Shown: positions 8,680 through 17,765, counted from the stretch's first letter. The stretch is DNA of 64,000 nucleotides from Stappia sp. BW2 (GCF_008107695.1 NZ_VIRG01000036.1:124001-188000); one strand, 5' to 3'. Numbers and translations are program-made. The notes: generated by a model not told the origin, from the letters alone.

Positions 8680-9659
8680 AGGCAAGATCCCTTCCCAAGG
8701 CGCTTCAGAGTTTGAGGCTTCCCGCCGTTGCGGCCCCGCTTTTCATCGTCTCCTGTCCGAAGCTGGTGATCGCCCAATGCAAGGCCGGCATTGTCGGCAC
8801 TTTTCCGGCGCTCAATGCAAGGGACGAGCCCGGTGGCCCGGTCATGCTTGAAGCCTGGCTGAAGGAAATCACCGAAGCGCTTGACCGGCACAACCAGGAA
8901 AATCCGGATCGCCCGGCCGCCCCTTTTGCGGTCAACCAGATCGTCCACCGGTCCAATGAGCGGCTGGAACGGGATGTCGAGATCTGCACAAGGTGGAAGG
9001 TGCCGATCTGGATCACCTCCATGGGTGCGCGGGTCGAGGTGAACGAGGCCGCTCATTCCTGCGGTGGCATCGCCCTGCATGATGTCATCAACAACACCTA
9101 CGCCAGGAAAGCTGTCGAAAAAGGGGCAGACGGACTGATTGCAGTCGCCGCCGGAGCAGGCGGTCATGGTGGGCCGCAATCGCCCTTTGCCCTGGTTCGG
9201 GAAATACGGGAATGGTTTGACGGCCCGCTGCTTCTGGGCGGCGCGATCTCCACCGGCGAAGCCCTGCTGGCGGCTCGCGTCATAGGAGCTGATCTCGGCT
9301 ATGTCGGGTCGCCTTTCGTGGCGACGGAGGAAGCCAATGCCGACACGACCTACAAGGACATGATGGTGGCAGGCGGGGCGGAGGATGTGCTGACCTCCTC
9401 GCTCTTCACCGGACATCCGGCCAACTATCTGAAAGGCTCCATCCGCAACGTCGGTCTTGATCCCGATCATCTGCCGGAGGAGTGGGATGTCAGCGTCATG
9501 CCGGATGACAGCCCCAAGCCGAAAGCCTGGCGGGAAATCTGGGGCGCAGGCCAGGGCATTGGGGCGATCAAGTCCGTGGCACCGGCAGCGGCCGTGGTCG
9601 AGCGTCTGGAAACCGAATACCGCGCTGCCATTGAGCGGCTGCGCGCCGATATCTGCTAG
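8673..9659 (+). CDS. Nitronate monooxygenase (2-nitropropane dioxygenase family)
   Basis: 328 aa FMN-dependent TIM-barrel protein. It has the N-terminal LPAVAAPLFIVSCPKLV strand, the AHSCGGIALHD and AAGAGGHGGPQSPF segments (phosphate and flavin binding; the glycine-rich HGG is typical), and LLGGAISTGEALLAARVIGADLGYVGSPF near the C-terminal phosphate site. The family oxidises alkyl nitronates, but many members beside acyl-CoA genes have no proven substrate and may act on other acidic carbons. It overlaps MaoC by 7 nt and precedes the acyl-CoA dehydrogenase by 6 nt, so it is an integral operon member. The exact role is unknown. Confidence 0.9.
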   Translation: MLKARSLPKALQSLRLPAVAAPLFIVSCPKLVIAQCKAGIVGTFPALNARDEPGGPVMLEAWLKEITEALDRHNQENPDRPAAPFAVNQIVHRSNERLERDVEICTRWKVPIWITSMGARVEVNEAAHSCGGIALHDVINNTYARKAVEKGADGLIAVAAGAGGHGGPQSPFALVREIREWFDGPLLLGGAISTGEALLAARVIGADLGYVGSPFVATEEANADTTYKDMMVAGGAEDVLTSSLFTGHPANYLKGSIRNVGLDPDHLPEEWDVSVMPDDSPKPKAWREIWGAGQGIGAIKSVAPAAAVVERLETEYRAAIERLRADIC

Positions 9660-9665
9660 GGGGAA

Positions 9666-10904
9666 ATGATGGATCTTGGAATGACCGACCGGGTGCGGCC
9701 GCTGATCGAGCAGGTGCGCCAGATGGTGGAAACCGAAATCGCCCCCCTCGACCGGGAATATCACGAGGACGTCGGACGCCACCCGTCCGGCGACCGTTTC
9801 CGGATGACGGACCGCCAGCTTGAAATTCTGAACAGCCTCAAGGCTACGGCCAAGGAACGCGGGCTCTGGAATTTCTGGCTGACGGACAGCGAAAAGGGCT
9901 TTGGCCTGACGACGGTGGAATACGCCTATCTGGCCGAGGAAATGGGCAAGGTTGGTATTGCCGCGGAAGTCTTCAACTGCAACGCCCCCGACACCGGCAA
10001 CATGGAGGTTCTGGAGCGCTACGGCACAGCGGCTCACAAGGAAAAGTGGCTGAAGCCGCTGCTCCAGGGCGATATCCGGTCCGCCTATCTGATGACGGAA
10101 CCCGATGTTGCCTCCTCGGACGCAACCAACATTGCGCTGACGGCCGTGCGCGACGGCGAGGGCTGGGTGCTGAATGGCGACAAATGGTGGGCAACCGGGG
10201 CCGGCGATCCTCGCTGCGCGCTTTACATCGTCATGGCCGCAACCGATCCGGAGGCCCACAAGCACAGCCGCCATTCGATGTTCCTGGTCCCGGCGGATGC
10301 CGAAGGTATCGAGGTGCTGCGGCCAATGCATGTCTTTGGCGCCGACGATGCGCCACACGGCCACATGCACATCCGCTTCACCAACGTGCGCGTGCCGCAG
10401 GAAGACCTGGTGCTGGGCGAAGGGCGGGGTTTCGAGGTTGCTCAAGGCCGCCTTGGCCCGGGCCGTATCCACCATTGCATGCGGGCCATCGGGCAAGCGG
10501 AAAAGGCACTGGAGCTCATGTGCAAACGGGCCATGGGCCGGGAAGCCTTCGGCAAGAAGTTGATGGATCTTGGCGCCAATTACGACATCATCGCCAATGC
10601 GCGCATGGAAATCGAAATGGCGCGGCTTCTCTGCCTCAAGGCGGCCTGGGTGATGGATACACAGGGCACCCGCGCCGCGCAGCCGTGGATCAGCCAGATC
10701 AAGGTGGTCGCGCCGCTCACGGCCCTGAAGGTGGTAGATGAAGCCATGCAGGTGCATGGTGCCGCCGGCATCAGTCAGGACTTCCCCCTTGCCGCCATGT
10801 GGACACACCTGCGGACCCTCAGGTTTGCTGACGGCCCAGACGCCGTCCACCGCCGCCAGGTCGCACGTACGGAGCTGCGGAAGTATTCCAACGGGAAGCT
10901 GTGA
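9666..10904 (+). CDS. Acyl-CoA dehydrogenase
   Basis: 412 aa FAD flavoprotein that introduces the alpha-beta double bond into acyl-CoA. It has the flavin/substrate segment YLMTEPDVASSDATNI, a KWWATGAGDPR beta domain, the helical C-terminal domain with RMEIEMARLLCLKAAWVMD, and the final QVHGAAGISQDFPLA loop with RTLRFADGPDAVHRRQVAR. The ACAD10/11-like type is suggested by the long N-terminus and by the downstream phosphotransferase gene, a recurrent pairing. ATG at 9666 is preceded by GGGGGAA. It is the last gene before the palindromic repeat. Confidence 0.93.
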   Translation: MMDLGMTDRVRPLIEQVRQMVETEIAPLDREYHEDVGRHPSGDRFRMTDRQLEILNSLKATAKERGLWNFWLTDSEKGFGLTTVEYAYLAEEMGKVGIAAEVFNCNAPDTGNMEVLERYGTAAHKEKWLKPLLQGDIRSAYLMTEPDVASSDATNIALTAVRDGEGWVLNGDKWWATGAGDPRCALYIVMAATDPEAHKHSRHSMFLVPADAEGIEVLRPMHVFGADDAPHGHMHIRFTNVRVPQEDLVLGEGRGFEVAQGRLGPGRIHHCMRAIGQAEKALELMCKRAMGREAFGKKLMDLGANYDIIANARMEIEMARLLCLKAAWVMDTQGTRAAQPWISQIKVVAPLTALKVVDEAMQVHGAAGISQDFPLAAMWTHLRTLRFADGPDAVHRRQVARTELRKYSNGKL

Positions 10905-10964
10905 GGATGGTCTTTCTCCGGCTTCCAACAGAGCGCGACTGCCACGAAGTCTCGCCTTCCCCAA

Positions 10965-11076
10965 CCCCCATCCTGAGGAAGCGCGAAGCGCTGTCTCGAA
11001 GGATGGGCGGCATACTCCGGAACAAGTGGCCCATCCTTCGAGACGCCACTGGCGCGGCTCCTCAGGATGAGGGGGG
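10965..11076. repeat. Interspersed palindromic element
   Basis: The arms read CCCCCATCCTGAGGA...CTCGAAGGATGGG and CCCATCCTTCGAGAC...TCCTCAGGATGAGGGGG, so the 112-bp unit is an imperfect inverted repeat with a central loop around 11008-11029. It sits in the gap between the acyl-CoA dehydrogenase and the phosphotransferase. Translated shadows give a PHPEE-type peptide that I recognise from intergenic elements of related alphaproteobacteria. As RNA it would fold into a long hairpin, perhaps ending or protecting the upstream message. Copy number in this genome cannot be judged here; no second copy is seen in the window. Confidence 0.8.
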
Positions 11077-11142
11077 AGCATGTGGCGCTACAGGTTGTGT
11101 AAAGACTGGGCAAAGCCAGGTCACCGCTGGGGCATCCCCCTC

Positions 11143-12171
11143 ATGACCCTAAACGCAGATCTCGACCTCACGGCCCTGAGCAAGTGGCTGGAAGGGACCC
11201 TTCCCGGGTTCAGGGGACCGCTGACAGCCGAAAAGTTCAACCGGGGCCAGTCAAATCCCACATTTCGCATGAGTGCCGCCTCTGGCGAATATGTCCTCCG
11301 CCGCAAGCCTCCGGGGGTGTTGCTGAAGTCCGCGCATGCCGTTGACCGCGAGTTTCGGGTGCAGAAGGCGCTGGCCGGATCGGAAGTGCCGGTCGCGCAC
11401 ATGCATGTCCTGTGCGAGGACGAGGGCGTGATCGGGTCGGCGTTCTACGTCATGGATCTCGTCCGGGGCCGCAACTTCGACGATCCGCGGTTGCCGGATC
11501 TTGATCCGCAAACCCGGCGCGGCATCTATACTGAGATGAACCGCGTTCTGGCCGCCATCCATGGCATTGATCTGGAAGCGCGGAACCTCACCGATTTCGG
11601 CCCCTCCGGAAATTACTATCGCCGCCAGATCGACCGCTGGACCAAGCAGTACCGGGCAAGCGAAACTGGCCCCATTCCCGCAATGGACGAGCTCATTGCT
11701 TGGCTCGACGCCAATGTGCCCGAAGACGACGGCCGGCGGACGCTGGTTCATGGCGATTATCGCATCGACAACATGCTGTTTGCGGAAGACGGCCCGGCCT
11801 GTGTCGCCGTTCTCGACTGGGAGCTGTCGACCATCGGCCATCCCTTTGCGGATCTGGCCGCCCTGATCATGCAATGGCAGCGCCCGCCCGGCACGGAAGG
11901 CAGAGGTCTGGCCGGGGTCGACCGGAAGCCACTCGGCATTCCGCAAGACCAGGAATTCATCGATGCTTACTGCGCCCGCATGGGGCTCACGGGCATCCCG
12001 GAGTTTGGTTTCTACCTGGCCTTTGCCTTCTTCCGCATGGGAGCGATCCTGCAGGGCGTCAAGAAACGCGCCCTCGACGGCAATGCTTCCAATCCGGAAC
12101 TCGGCCTGAAGCTGGGCGCAAGCGTGCCGGACTATGCCGCTGGCGGCTTGAAGGCAGCGCTGGAAGGCTAG
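11143..12171 (+). CDS. Phosphotransferase family protein (ACAD10-like APH fold)
   Basis: 342 aa from ATG 11143. An in-frame ATG at 11080 would add 21 residues encoded by the palindromic repeat and is less likely, because family members begin near LDLTALSKWLEG. The kinase fold shows FNRGQSNPTFRM (nucleotide loop), VLRRKPPG (ATP Lys region), the catalytic loop LVHGDYRIDNMLF and the metal-binding VLDWELSTIGHP. Relatives beside acyl-CoA dehydrogenases phosphorylate 4-hydroxyacyl-CoA or similar hydroxy-acids so that the group can be eliminated; that role here is inferred from family and context. It probably belongs to the 5745-10904 transcription unit unless the palindrome terminates it. Confidence 0.88.
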   Translation: MTLNADLDLTALSKWLEGTLPGFRGPLTAEKFNRGQSNPTFRMSAASGEYVLRRKPPGVLLKSAHAVDREFRVQKALAGSEVPVAHMHVLCEDEGVIGSAFYVMDLVRGRNFDDPRLPDLDPQTRRGIYTEMNRVLAAIHGIDLEARNLTDFGPSGNYYRRQIDRWTKQYRASETGPIPAMDELIAWLDANVPEDDGRRTLVHGDYRIDNMLFAEDGPACVAVLDWELSTIGHPFADLAALIMQWQRPPGTEGRGLAGVDRKPLGIPQDQEFIDAYCARMGLTGIPEFGFYLAFAFFRMGAILQGVKKRALDGNASNPELGLKLGASVPDYAAGGLKAALEG

Positions 12172-12375
12172 ACACCTTCCTGCAAGCCGTAAGAAGCCTG
12201 CTCAGGATCACCATGCCCCTGAGGTTACACCGGCCGACCGCAGGCAGAGCCGGAGCCCACCCATTCCAGAGAGGCTATGACGAGGTTCCGGAAGAAGCCG
12301 CGCTGCTGCTGACCTCTTCCAGACACCTCACGTCGCGGCGTGTGTTTTTACTGGGTGGCGCCTCATATGGTGTGC

Positions 12376-12393
12376 TGAGGGCTTTTGCCCTCA
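12376..12393. terminator. Hairpin between convergent genes
   Basis: TGAGGGC-TTTT-GCCCTCA, with an 18-nt span, lies just outside the stop of the FadB/FadJ-like gene (12395) and 205 nt after the phosphotransferase. There is no clear T-tract on either strand, so its function as an intrinsic terminator is uncertain. The remaining 12172-12375 gap shows no gene. Confidence 0.45.
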
Positions 12394-12394
12394 A

Positions 12395-14509
12395 TCAGCC
12401 CTTCGCATTCATCTCCGCAAAGGTTCCGCCGTTCTCGGCAATCTGCCGCAGGAGAGCCGGGACCTTCCAGTAGTAGGCGTCTTCCTTGGCATAGTCTTCG
12501 ATGCGGCGGACCAGTTCACCCGCACCGATGACATCGGCCGTGTGCAACGGGCCGCCGCGGAAGCGCGGGAAGCCGTAGCCGTTGAGGAAGACGGCGTCGA
12601 TGTCGATGGGGCGAAGGGCGACGCCTTCTTCCAGAACGCGCACGGCTTCGGAAATCATCGCGGTCATGAACCGGCTGACGATTTCCTCTTTCGTGAAGCT
12701 GCGCGGCGTCACGCCTGCCTTTTCGCGTTCCGCATCGATGATCGAAAGCGCTTCCGGGTTTGGCCGCGGGCCCTGGTCGTCATAGATGTAGAAGCCCTGG
12801 CCGGTCTTGCGGCCGAACCAGCCGTTCTCGCAGAGACGGTCGGCAATCGGAATGTAGCGTTCCTCGGCCGGGCGGGTGGCGGCGCGGCGCTTGTTGGCGG
12901 CCCAGCTGATGTCGAGCCCGGCAAGGTCGGCGACCTGGTAAGGCCCCATGGCAAAGCCGAAGCCGCGCATGGCTGTATCGATTTCCTCCGGCGAGGCGCC
13001 ATCCATCATCATGTAATCGGCGGCCTTCTTGTAGAAGGTCATGATGCGATTGCCGATGAAGCCGTCACAGACGCCCGAGCGCACGGCGATCTTCTTCAGT
13101 TTCCTGGCCAGCGCGAAACCGGTGGCGACAACGTCGGCGCCGGTCTTTTCGGCAACCACCACTTCCAGAAGCCGCATGACATGGGCGGGCGAGAAGAAGT
13201 GCAGGCCGATGACATCCTGCGGGCGCTCGGTCGTCGCCGCGATCTCGTTGATGTCGAGATAGGACGTGTTGGAGGCAAGCACGGTGCCCGGTTTGCAGAC
13301 CTTGTCCAGTGTCTGGAAAATGTCGCGCTTGACGCTCATTTCCTCAAACACGGCCTCGATGACGAGATCGGCATCGGACAGCGCGGCGAGATCCGTCGAG
13401 GTCTTGAGTTTGGCGGCCAGAATGTCGTCGCGGGCTTCACTGGAAAGTTTGCCGCGTTTGACGGCGCCTTCCAGGTTCCTGGTGATCGTTTCAACACCGC
13501 GGTCGAGGCCTCCCTGATCGCGTTCGGTCAGGGTCACCGGCAGGCCGGCCAGCAGGATAGCGGTCGCGATACCGGACCCCATGGTGCCGCCGCCGATGAC
13601 GCCAACGGCGTTGATGTCGCGCGTGGTCGCGGACGCTTCCGGGATCTTGGTGACGGCACGTTCGGAAAAGAAGGCATGGATCAGACCTGCGCGCTGCGGG
13701 CTTGCCATACATTCCTCGTACAGCCGGCGCTCTTCGGTCATGCCCTCGCGGATCGGCAGGTGGCAGGCTTCGACGGCGTCGACGCATTTGTGCGGCGAGA
13801 ACAGTAGTGGCTGGCTTTTGGCAAGCTTGGCGCGCATCGCTTCGATGGCGGCCCGGTCCGGTTCGGCGGTCAATTCGCCTGTCTTGCGGTTGGGCAGGTC
13901 GCCGGCCAGCAGATCCTTGGCCGAAGACAGTGCGATGTCACGCGGATCGCCCTCTACGATCCGGTCGATCAACCCGTTGGCCAGGGCATCGTCGGCACCT
14001 ATCGGCTTGCCGCTGGTGATCATGTCGAGGGCCACCGCGATGCCCGCAAGCCGGGGTGCGCGCTGGGTGCCGCCAGCACCCGGCAGAATGCCGAGCGTGA
14101 CTTCCGGAAGACCCACCTTCGCGCCCTTCAGCGCGACACGCGCATGGCACGACATGGCAACTTCCAGACCACCGCCAAGCGTGGTGCCGTGCAGGACACA
14201 GACAACGGGCTTCGACGCGTTTTCGATGAAATTGCACAGCTCGGGCAGCCACGGATCAAGCGGCGGCTTGCCGAACTCGCGAATGTCGGCGCCGGCAATG
14301 AAGGTGCGGCCCTTGGCATAAAGTGCGATCACCTCAACGCCATCCGTCTGCTGCAGCGTATCCACGGCCTGCCACAGTCCGGATCGGATGGCATGGGAGG
14401 CGGCGTTGACCGGCGGGTTGTCGAGGGCGATGAGGCCGACAGAGCCGTTGATCTCGATTGAGACGACGTCGTTGATACCGGTTTCGCCGGCAAGGGTTTC
14501 TGTAGGCAT
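12395..14509 (-). CDS. fadJ: Enoyl-CoA hydratase/3-hydroxyacyl-CoA dehydrogenase fusion (FadB/FadJ type)
   Basis: 704 aa from ATG 14509, chosen because GGGAGGA lies five bases upstream; an ATG at 14530 lacks this. The N-terminal crotonase domain (1 to about 190) has the oxyanion motifs FIAGADIREF and LHGTTLGGGLEVAMSCHARVA plus GLPEVTLGILPGAGGTQR. From about 297 a Rossmann domain starts VGVIGGGTMGSGIA, with VIEAVFEE, SNTSYLDI, GLHFFSPAHVM and GFIGNRI, followed by the doubled C-terminal dehydrogenase domain. It performs hydration and NAD-dependent oxidation of acyl-CoA in beta-oxidation. No thiolase partner lies next to it. It converges on the 5745-12171 acyl-CoA genes. Confidence 0.93.
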   Translation of the reverse strand: MPTETLAGETGINDVVSIEINGSVGLIALDNPPVNAASHAIRSGLWQAVDTLQQTDGVEVIALYAKGRTFIAGADIREFGKPPLDPWLPELCNFIENASKPVVCVLHGTTLGGGLEVAMSCHARVALKGAKVGLPEVTLGILPGAGGTQRAPRLAGIAVALDMITSGKPIGADDALANGLIDRIVEGDPRDIALSSAKDLLAGDLPNRKTGELTAEPDRAAIEAMRAKLAKSQPLLFSPHKCVDAVEACHLPIREGMTEERRLYEECMASPQRAGLIHAFFSERAVTKIPEASATTRDINAVGVIGGGTMGSGIATAILLAGLPVTLTERDQGGLDRGVETITRNLEGAVKRGKLSSEARDDILAAKLKTSTDLAALSDADLVIEAVFEEMSVKRDIFQTLDKVCKPGTVLASNTSYLDINEIAATTERPQDVIGLHFFSPAHVMRLLEVVVAEKTGADVVATGFALARKLKKIAVRSGVCDGFIGNRIMTFYKKAADYMMMDGASPEEIDTAMRGFGFAMGPYQVADLAGLDISWAANKRRAATRPAEERYIPIADRLCENGWFGRKTGQGFYIYDDQGPRPNPEALSIIDAEREKAGVTPRSFTKEEIVSRFMTAMISEAVRVLEEGVALRPIDIDAVFLNGYGFPRFRGGPLHTADVIGAGELVRRIEDYAKEDAYYWKVPALLRQIAENGGTFAEMNAKG

Positions 14510-14609
14510 GAATTCCTCCCAGGGCGCCAATCGCGGGCGCGGATTTTGGGCCGGATTGTCAGGTCCGGGCAGAGCTTGTCAAGGTGACCGAAGAGGGCAA
14601 GCGGTGCGG

Positions 14610-15074
14610 TCAGCCCTTGTGCGGTGCTTTTGGCGTGAAAGCGCAGCGGTCAGGCTTCAGGTCGATAAGCGGGGTGCCGTCGAGGCAGTCAAGCCCGCGT
14701 ACGATCAGATTGGGCCCATCGACGGAAACGAGTTTGGCCAGAACGGTGCCAATCGGGTTTGGCCGGACGGGCGAGCGCAGGGCGAAGGTGCCGAATATGT
14801 TTTCGCTATGAGCCGGGTTCTGGACCACCAGGTCCCGCCTGGCCTTGTCGAGCCAGTAGAGCACTTCCACACTGTCGTAGGCCTCGATGCCCTGCAATGC
14901 CGGCACCCAGGGGTCGAAAATCTGGATCCGGCATTCCGGGCCGTCCACGCTGCCCTGACGTGGGCAGTCCTTGCGCTCCTTAAAGGGGGTGTGGATCCTG
15001 CCGATGAAAAAGAGCCTGGCATCGTCCGGTTCCGTTATGGGAACCGAGATTTCGTGCGGGCGGATATCGCTCAT
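14610..15074 (-). CDS. trmO: tRNA (m6t6A37) methyltransferase TrmO/TsaA family
   Basis: 154 aa. It contains FFIGRIHTPFKERKDCPRQG near the N-terminus and FALRSPVRPNPIGTVLAKLV near residue 100, the two signature segments of the TrmO (YaeB/VirR) beta-barrel family. The family uses S-adenosylmethionine to N6-methylate t6A37 in threonine tRNA. Many alphaproteobacterial members are short single-domain forms like this one. It stands alone between the FadJ-like gene and a regulator transcribed in the same direction, 69 nt downstream of it. Short members annotated simply as SAM-dependent methyltransferase may have drifted in substrate. Confidence 0.85.
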   Translation of the reverse strand: MSDIRPHEISVPITEPDDARLFFIGRIHTPFKERKDCPRQGSVDGPECRIQIFDPWVPALQGIEAYDSVEVLYWLDKARRDLVVQNPAHSENIFGTFALRSPVRPNPIGTVLAKLVSVDGPNLIVRGLDCLDGTPLIDLKPDRCAFTPKAPHKG

Positions 15075-15143
15075 CGTGTCTTTCCTGAATGAATGCCTGA
15101 AGGAGGGCTGAATGTGCGAGGGACCGACGAGAGGCCGTTCGGG

Positions 15144-16034
15144 TCAAGCGGACAACCAGCGGACAGCGCCGTGACCGTCGAGGTCATAGCCGCCAAGCGC
15201 CGCGGCCTTGCCCTGAAACTCCGGTGTCCGCGCGAACTCGAACAGCTTTTGAACAGGCGGGGTGAAATAGGAGCGGCGGTCGATCAGAAGGTCGAAGCAT
15301 TCCTCGGCCAGTGGCACGAACGCCAGTTTGAAAGGCCTTGCCGCGGTTTCGATGCCAAGAGCGGCTTCGGCCTCGCCAGCGGCGACCGCCGATGCCGCAT
15401 CGTTTTCCGTGTGGGCGGTGGAAGGGCCCAGGGTCAGATCGGCTTCGCTCAGGCCGGCCTCGGCAAGCAGTCTGGAAAAAAGCAGGGCCGTACCCGTACC
15501 CGGCTGCCGCATGGCGACGCGTTTGCCTTTCAGGTCGGCAACGGAGCGTATCGTCGTTGCGGCCTCCCGGGAGACAAGCAGGCCGCGTTGACGCTTCGCC
15601 CACCCGATCAGGACAGCCTCCTTCGTGTTCAGGCGGCTGACCGATTCGACGTTCCAGCCGGTTTCCTCCGGTAGATGCAGCCCGGCAAGGGCCGCGTCAC
15701 CGGCGGCAAAGCGGTTCAGACCATCCGCGCTGCCATTACACAACATGGCCAGCCCGCAGCCGGACGCATGAACCGCCCAGTCCAGCAACGGATCGTGGGA
15801 GCCGGCCAGGACGCCAGGGCGTTCGCGTGCGTTGGCCGCAGTTGGCCCTTCGATCCAGGAACGGAGTTCAGCTGCGGGAAAAAGCAGCTTGCCCGTGATC
15901 CGCCGATGCGGAATCTCGTTGGCGGCGGCAAGGTCGTAAACCTTGCGCTCCTTGACCCTCAAAAGGTCGGCCACTTCCTTCGTGGTCAGAAACTGTAGGT
16001 GCTGAGTGCCGGTGTCTTGCAAAGCGTCGCCCAT
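15144..16034 (-). CDS. HTH (excisionase-type) regulator with periplasmic-binding-protein-like sensor domain
   Basis: 296 aa. The N-terminal FLTTKEVADLLRVKERKVYDLAAANEIPHRRITGKLLF (residues about 15-52, split here only for description) is a MerR/HTH_17 DNA-binding helix pair. The rest is a type-2 periplasmic-binding fold of the molybdate-binding/LysR-effector kind, with VADLKGKRVAMRQPGTGTA and HTENDAASAVAAGEAEAALG. No signal peptide is present, so it senses a small ligand in the cytoplasm. It is divergent from the ABC importer/creatinase genes across a 636-bp gap that carries palindromes, and may regulate them or itself. The ligand is unknown; proteins of this shape are often annotated as molybdate-related. 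Confidence 0.75.
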   Translation of the reverse strand: MGDALQDTGTQHLQFLTTKEVADLLRVKERKVYDLAAANEIPHRRITGKLLFPAAELRSWIEGPTAANARERPGVLAGSHDPLLDWAVHASGCGLAMLCNGSADGLNRFAAGDAALAGLHLPEETGWNVESVSRLNTKEAVLIGWAKRQRGLLVSREAATTIRSVADLKGKRVAMRQPGTGTALLFSRLLAEAGLSEADLTLGPSTAHTENDAASAVAAGEAEAALGIETAARPFKLAFVPLAEECFDLLIDRRSYFTPPVQKLFEFARTPEFQGKAAALGGYDLDGHGAVRWLSA

Positions 16035-16077
16035 GGTTGAATGACAGGACCTTACCGGAGGAACTTCCGGAGAGACA

Positions 16078-16095
16078 AGACCGTCCGGACGGTCT
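16078..16095. promoter_or_regulatory. Perfect 18-bp palindrome, candidate operator
   Basis: AGACCGTCCGGACGGTCT is its own reverse complement. It lies 44 bp upstream of the HTH/binding-domain regulator start, a good place for autoregulation by a dimeric repressor. Which protein binds it is not shown by the sequence. Confidence 0.55.
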
Positions 16096-16375
16096 TCAGC
16101 TTGATGGTTTCACGGACAGGCAAAACCGTACCGACCGGCTCGAGCACGTCTGGCGTGCATGATTGCACGGGGTGCGCAACCGGAAGTAAGCCGCAGTCGC
16201 AGCAGGTTTGCCGCTTTGCACAAGTGCCCCTCCGGGCTTTGCCGGGCGGGTTTTTCGGTGTCGGCAGGCAATCGGCTTCCATTTTGCGGCCCGTTTGGCG
16301 GATGACGCAGCCAGAGCATTCCGTGACGTAATGGGGCCACATGCGCAAGTTTGCTTGCGCGAAACTCTTCCAGAA

Positions 16376-16399
16376 GCGCAAAAACGTACGTTTCTGCGC
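16376..16399. promoter_or_regulatory. 24-bp near-perfect palindrome, candidate operator
   Basis: GCGCAAAAACGTACGT followed by TTCTGCGC is symmetric at all but one base pair of its 12 (centre AACGTACGTT). It sits 272 bp upstream of the ABC importer ATP-binding gene and 340 bp from the divergent regulator. Its length and symmetry suit a dimeric regulator. Confidence 0.5.
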
Positions 16400-16670
16400 A
16401 GTAAAGATCGACAAAACCGGCCGAAGATATTTTTTTCGCCGGATGCATCTTCGCGAGTAAAAATTCCTCCTCACTGCCGCGTTGCAAAATATTAAGTCGG
16501 CCCCTGTTCAAAAAATATCCAATTTTTTTTCATAACCCCTTTCCAAAGGGCAGTAATTTTGTTTTTCTATGCGCGTTCGCACCAAGCGATAGCTCTTTGG
16601 GGACGGAGGTTACCTGAGGGTTATTGGTCGTGCGTCTAATAATAATGATAGAACCTGACTTGGGGACACA

Positions 16671-17765
16671 ATGGCGAATACACGGGGCGCTGCTGTTAAG
16701 TATGATGGCGTTCAAAAGAGCTATGACGGGGAAACCCTGGTCGTAAAGAACCTCAATCTCGATATTCCGCCGGGCGAATTTCTGACCATGCTCGGTCCGT
16801 CCGGTTCCGGCAAAACCACCTGCCTGATGATGCTGGCCGGTTTCGAACCGGCAACGCACGGCGAAATCTATCTGAACGACCGCCCGATCAATAACGTGCC
16901 GCCGCACAAGCGCGGCATCGGCATGGTCTTCCAGAATTACGCCCTGTTTCCGCACATGACGGTGGCCGAGAACCTCGCCTTTCCGCTTCAGGTGCGTGGT
17001 GTCGGCAAGGCCGACCAGCAGGAAAAGGTCAAGCGGGCGCTGGAGATGGTTGAGCTTGGTGCCTTCGGCAATCGTCGCCCGGCCCAATTGTCCGGTGGCC
17101 AGCAGCAGCGCGTCGCCGTGGCCCGCGCCCTGGTGTTCGACCCGGAACTGGTGCTGATGGACGAACCGCTCGGCGCACTCGACAAGCAGCTGCGCGAGCA
17201 GATGCAGTACGAGATCAAGCACATTCACGAGAATCTGGGTGTCACCGTGGTCTATGTGACCCACGATCAGACCGAGGCGCTGACCATGTCGGATCGTGTC
17301 GCGGTGTTCAACGACGGTATCATCCAGCAGCTGTCGACGCCGGACGACCTCTACGAGGATCCGCAAAATTCCTTCGTTGCCCAGTTCATCGGGGAAAACA
17401 ACAAGCTGAACGGCAAGGTCGTTGAGATCAGCGGTTCGGAATGCCTTGTTGAAATCGATGACGGTACGAGGCTCAAGGCCGACAAGGTCAACGTGGACGC
17501 TGTCGGCGACAAGACGACCTTGTCCCTGCGGCCCGAGCGGGTGGAATTCGACACCGTCGACACGATGGACAATTTGGTCAATGGCCGGATCGAGGAACTT
17601 ATCTATCTCGGTGACCATATCCGCGTTCGCATGAATGTGGGCGGCAACGACGAGTTCATCGTCAAGGTTCGCAACCGCGGAGAAAAGCGCAAGCTCGCTG
17701 TAGGCGAGACAGTGCAAGTAGGCTGGGCGCTGAACGACTGTAAAGCGCTTGATGCGGTTGTCTGA
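16671..17765 (+). CDS. ABC transporter ATP-binding protein (PotA-like; creatine/guanidino import inferred)
   Basis: 364 aa. Walker [10 protein letters not shown] is near residues 42-50, with Q-loop [13 protein letters not shown], signature [15 protein letters not shown], Walker [12 protein letters not shown] and the H-loop [17 protein letters not shown]-terminal TOBE regulatory domain (about 270-360, with [10 protein letters not shown]) is typical of PotA/polyamine-type importers. It energises the two downstream permeases and heads the operon ATPase, binding protein, permease, permease. Creatinase follows the operon, so the imported compound is probably creatine or a related guanidino compound rather than a polyamine; that substrate is inferred from context only. 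Confidence 0.92.
   Translation: MANTRGAAVKYDGVQKSYDGETLVVKNLNLDIPPGEFLTMLGPSGSGKTTCLMMLAGFEPATHGEIYLNDRPINNVPPHKRGIGMVFQNYALFPHMTVAENLAFPLQVRGVGKADQQEKVKRALEMVELGAFGNRRPAQLSGGQQQRVAVARALVFDPELVLMDEPLGALDKQLREQMQYEIKHIHENLGVTVVYVTHDQTEALTMSDRVAVFNDGIIQQLSTPDDLYEDPQNSFVAQFIGENNKLNGKVVEISGSECLVEIDDGTRLKADKVNVDAVGDKTTLSLRPERVEFDTVDTMDNLVNGRIEELIYLGDHIRVRMNVGGNDEFIVKVRNRGEKRKLAVGETVQVGWALNDCKALDAVV

Larger units (their letters stand above)
16035..16670. promoter_or_regulatory. 636-bp divergent intergenic region
   Basis: No convincing coding frame on either strand; the short frames present lack ribosome sites and family features. It separates the HTH/binding-domain regulator (minus) from the ABC importer (plus) and must contain both promoters. 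Besides the two palindromes listed separately, GCGCAAG-TTTG-CTTGCGC (16343-16360) can form a 7-bp hairpin. The last 150 bp before 16671 are AT-rich, as expected for a promoter. The importer ATG has only a weak GGGGACAC ribosome site. Confidence 0.6.

Noticed and set aside
8646-11081. 811-codon open frame on the minus strand across the MaoC, nitronate monooxygenase and acyl-CoA dehydrogenase genes
   Set aside because: Antisense shadow in GC-rich DNA. The plus-strand genes have full family motifs and ribosome sites; the minus translation has no domains and is rich in His/Arg/Gly, and its start lies in the palindromic repeat.
12542-13807. 421-codon plus-strand frame inside the FadB/FadJ-like gene
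   Set aside because: Antisense shadow; the minus-strand gene has complete crotonase and dehydrogenase motifs.
16052-16511. Two 130-140 codon minus-strand frames in the 16035-16670 gap
   Set aside because: No ribosome sites or family features, mutually overlapping, and they run through the palindromes; treated as regulatory DNA.
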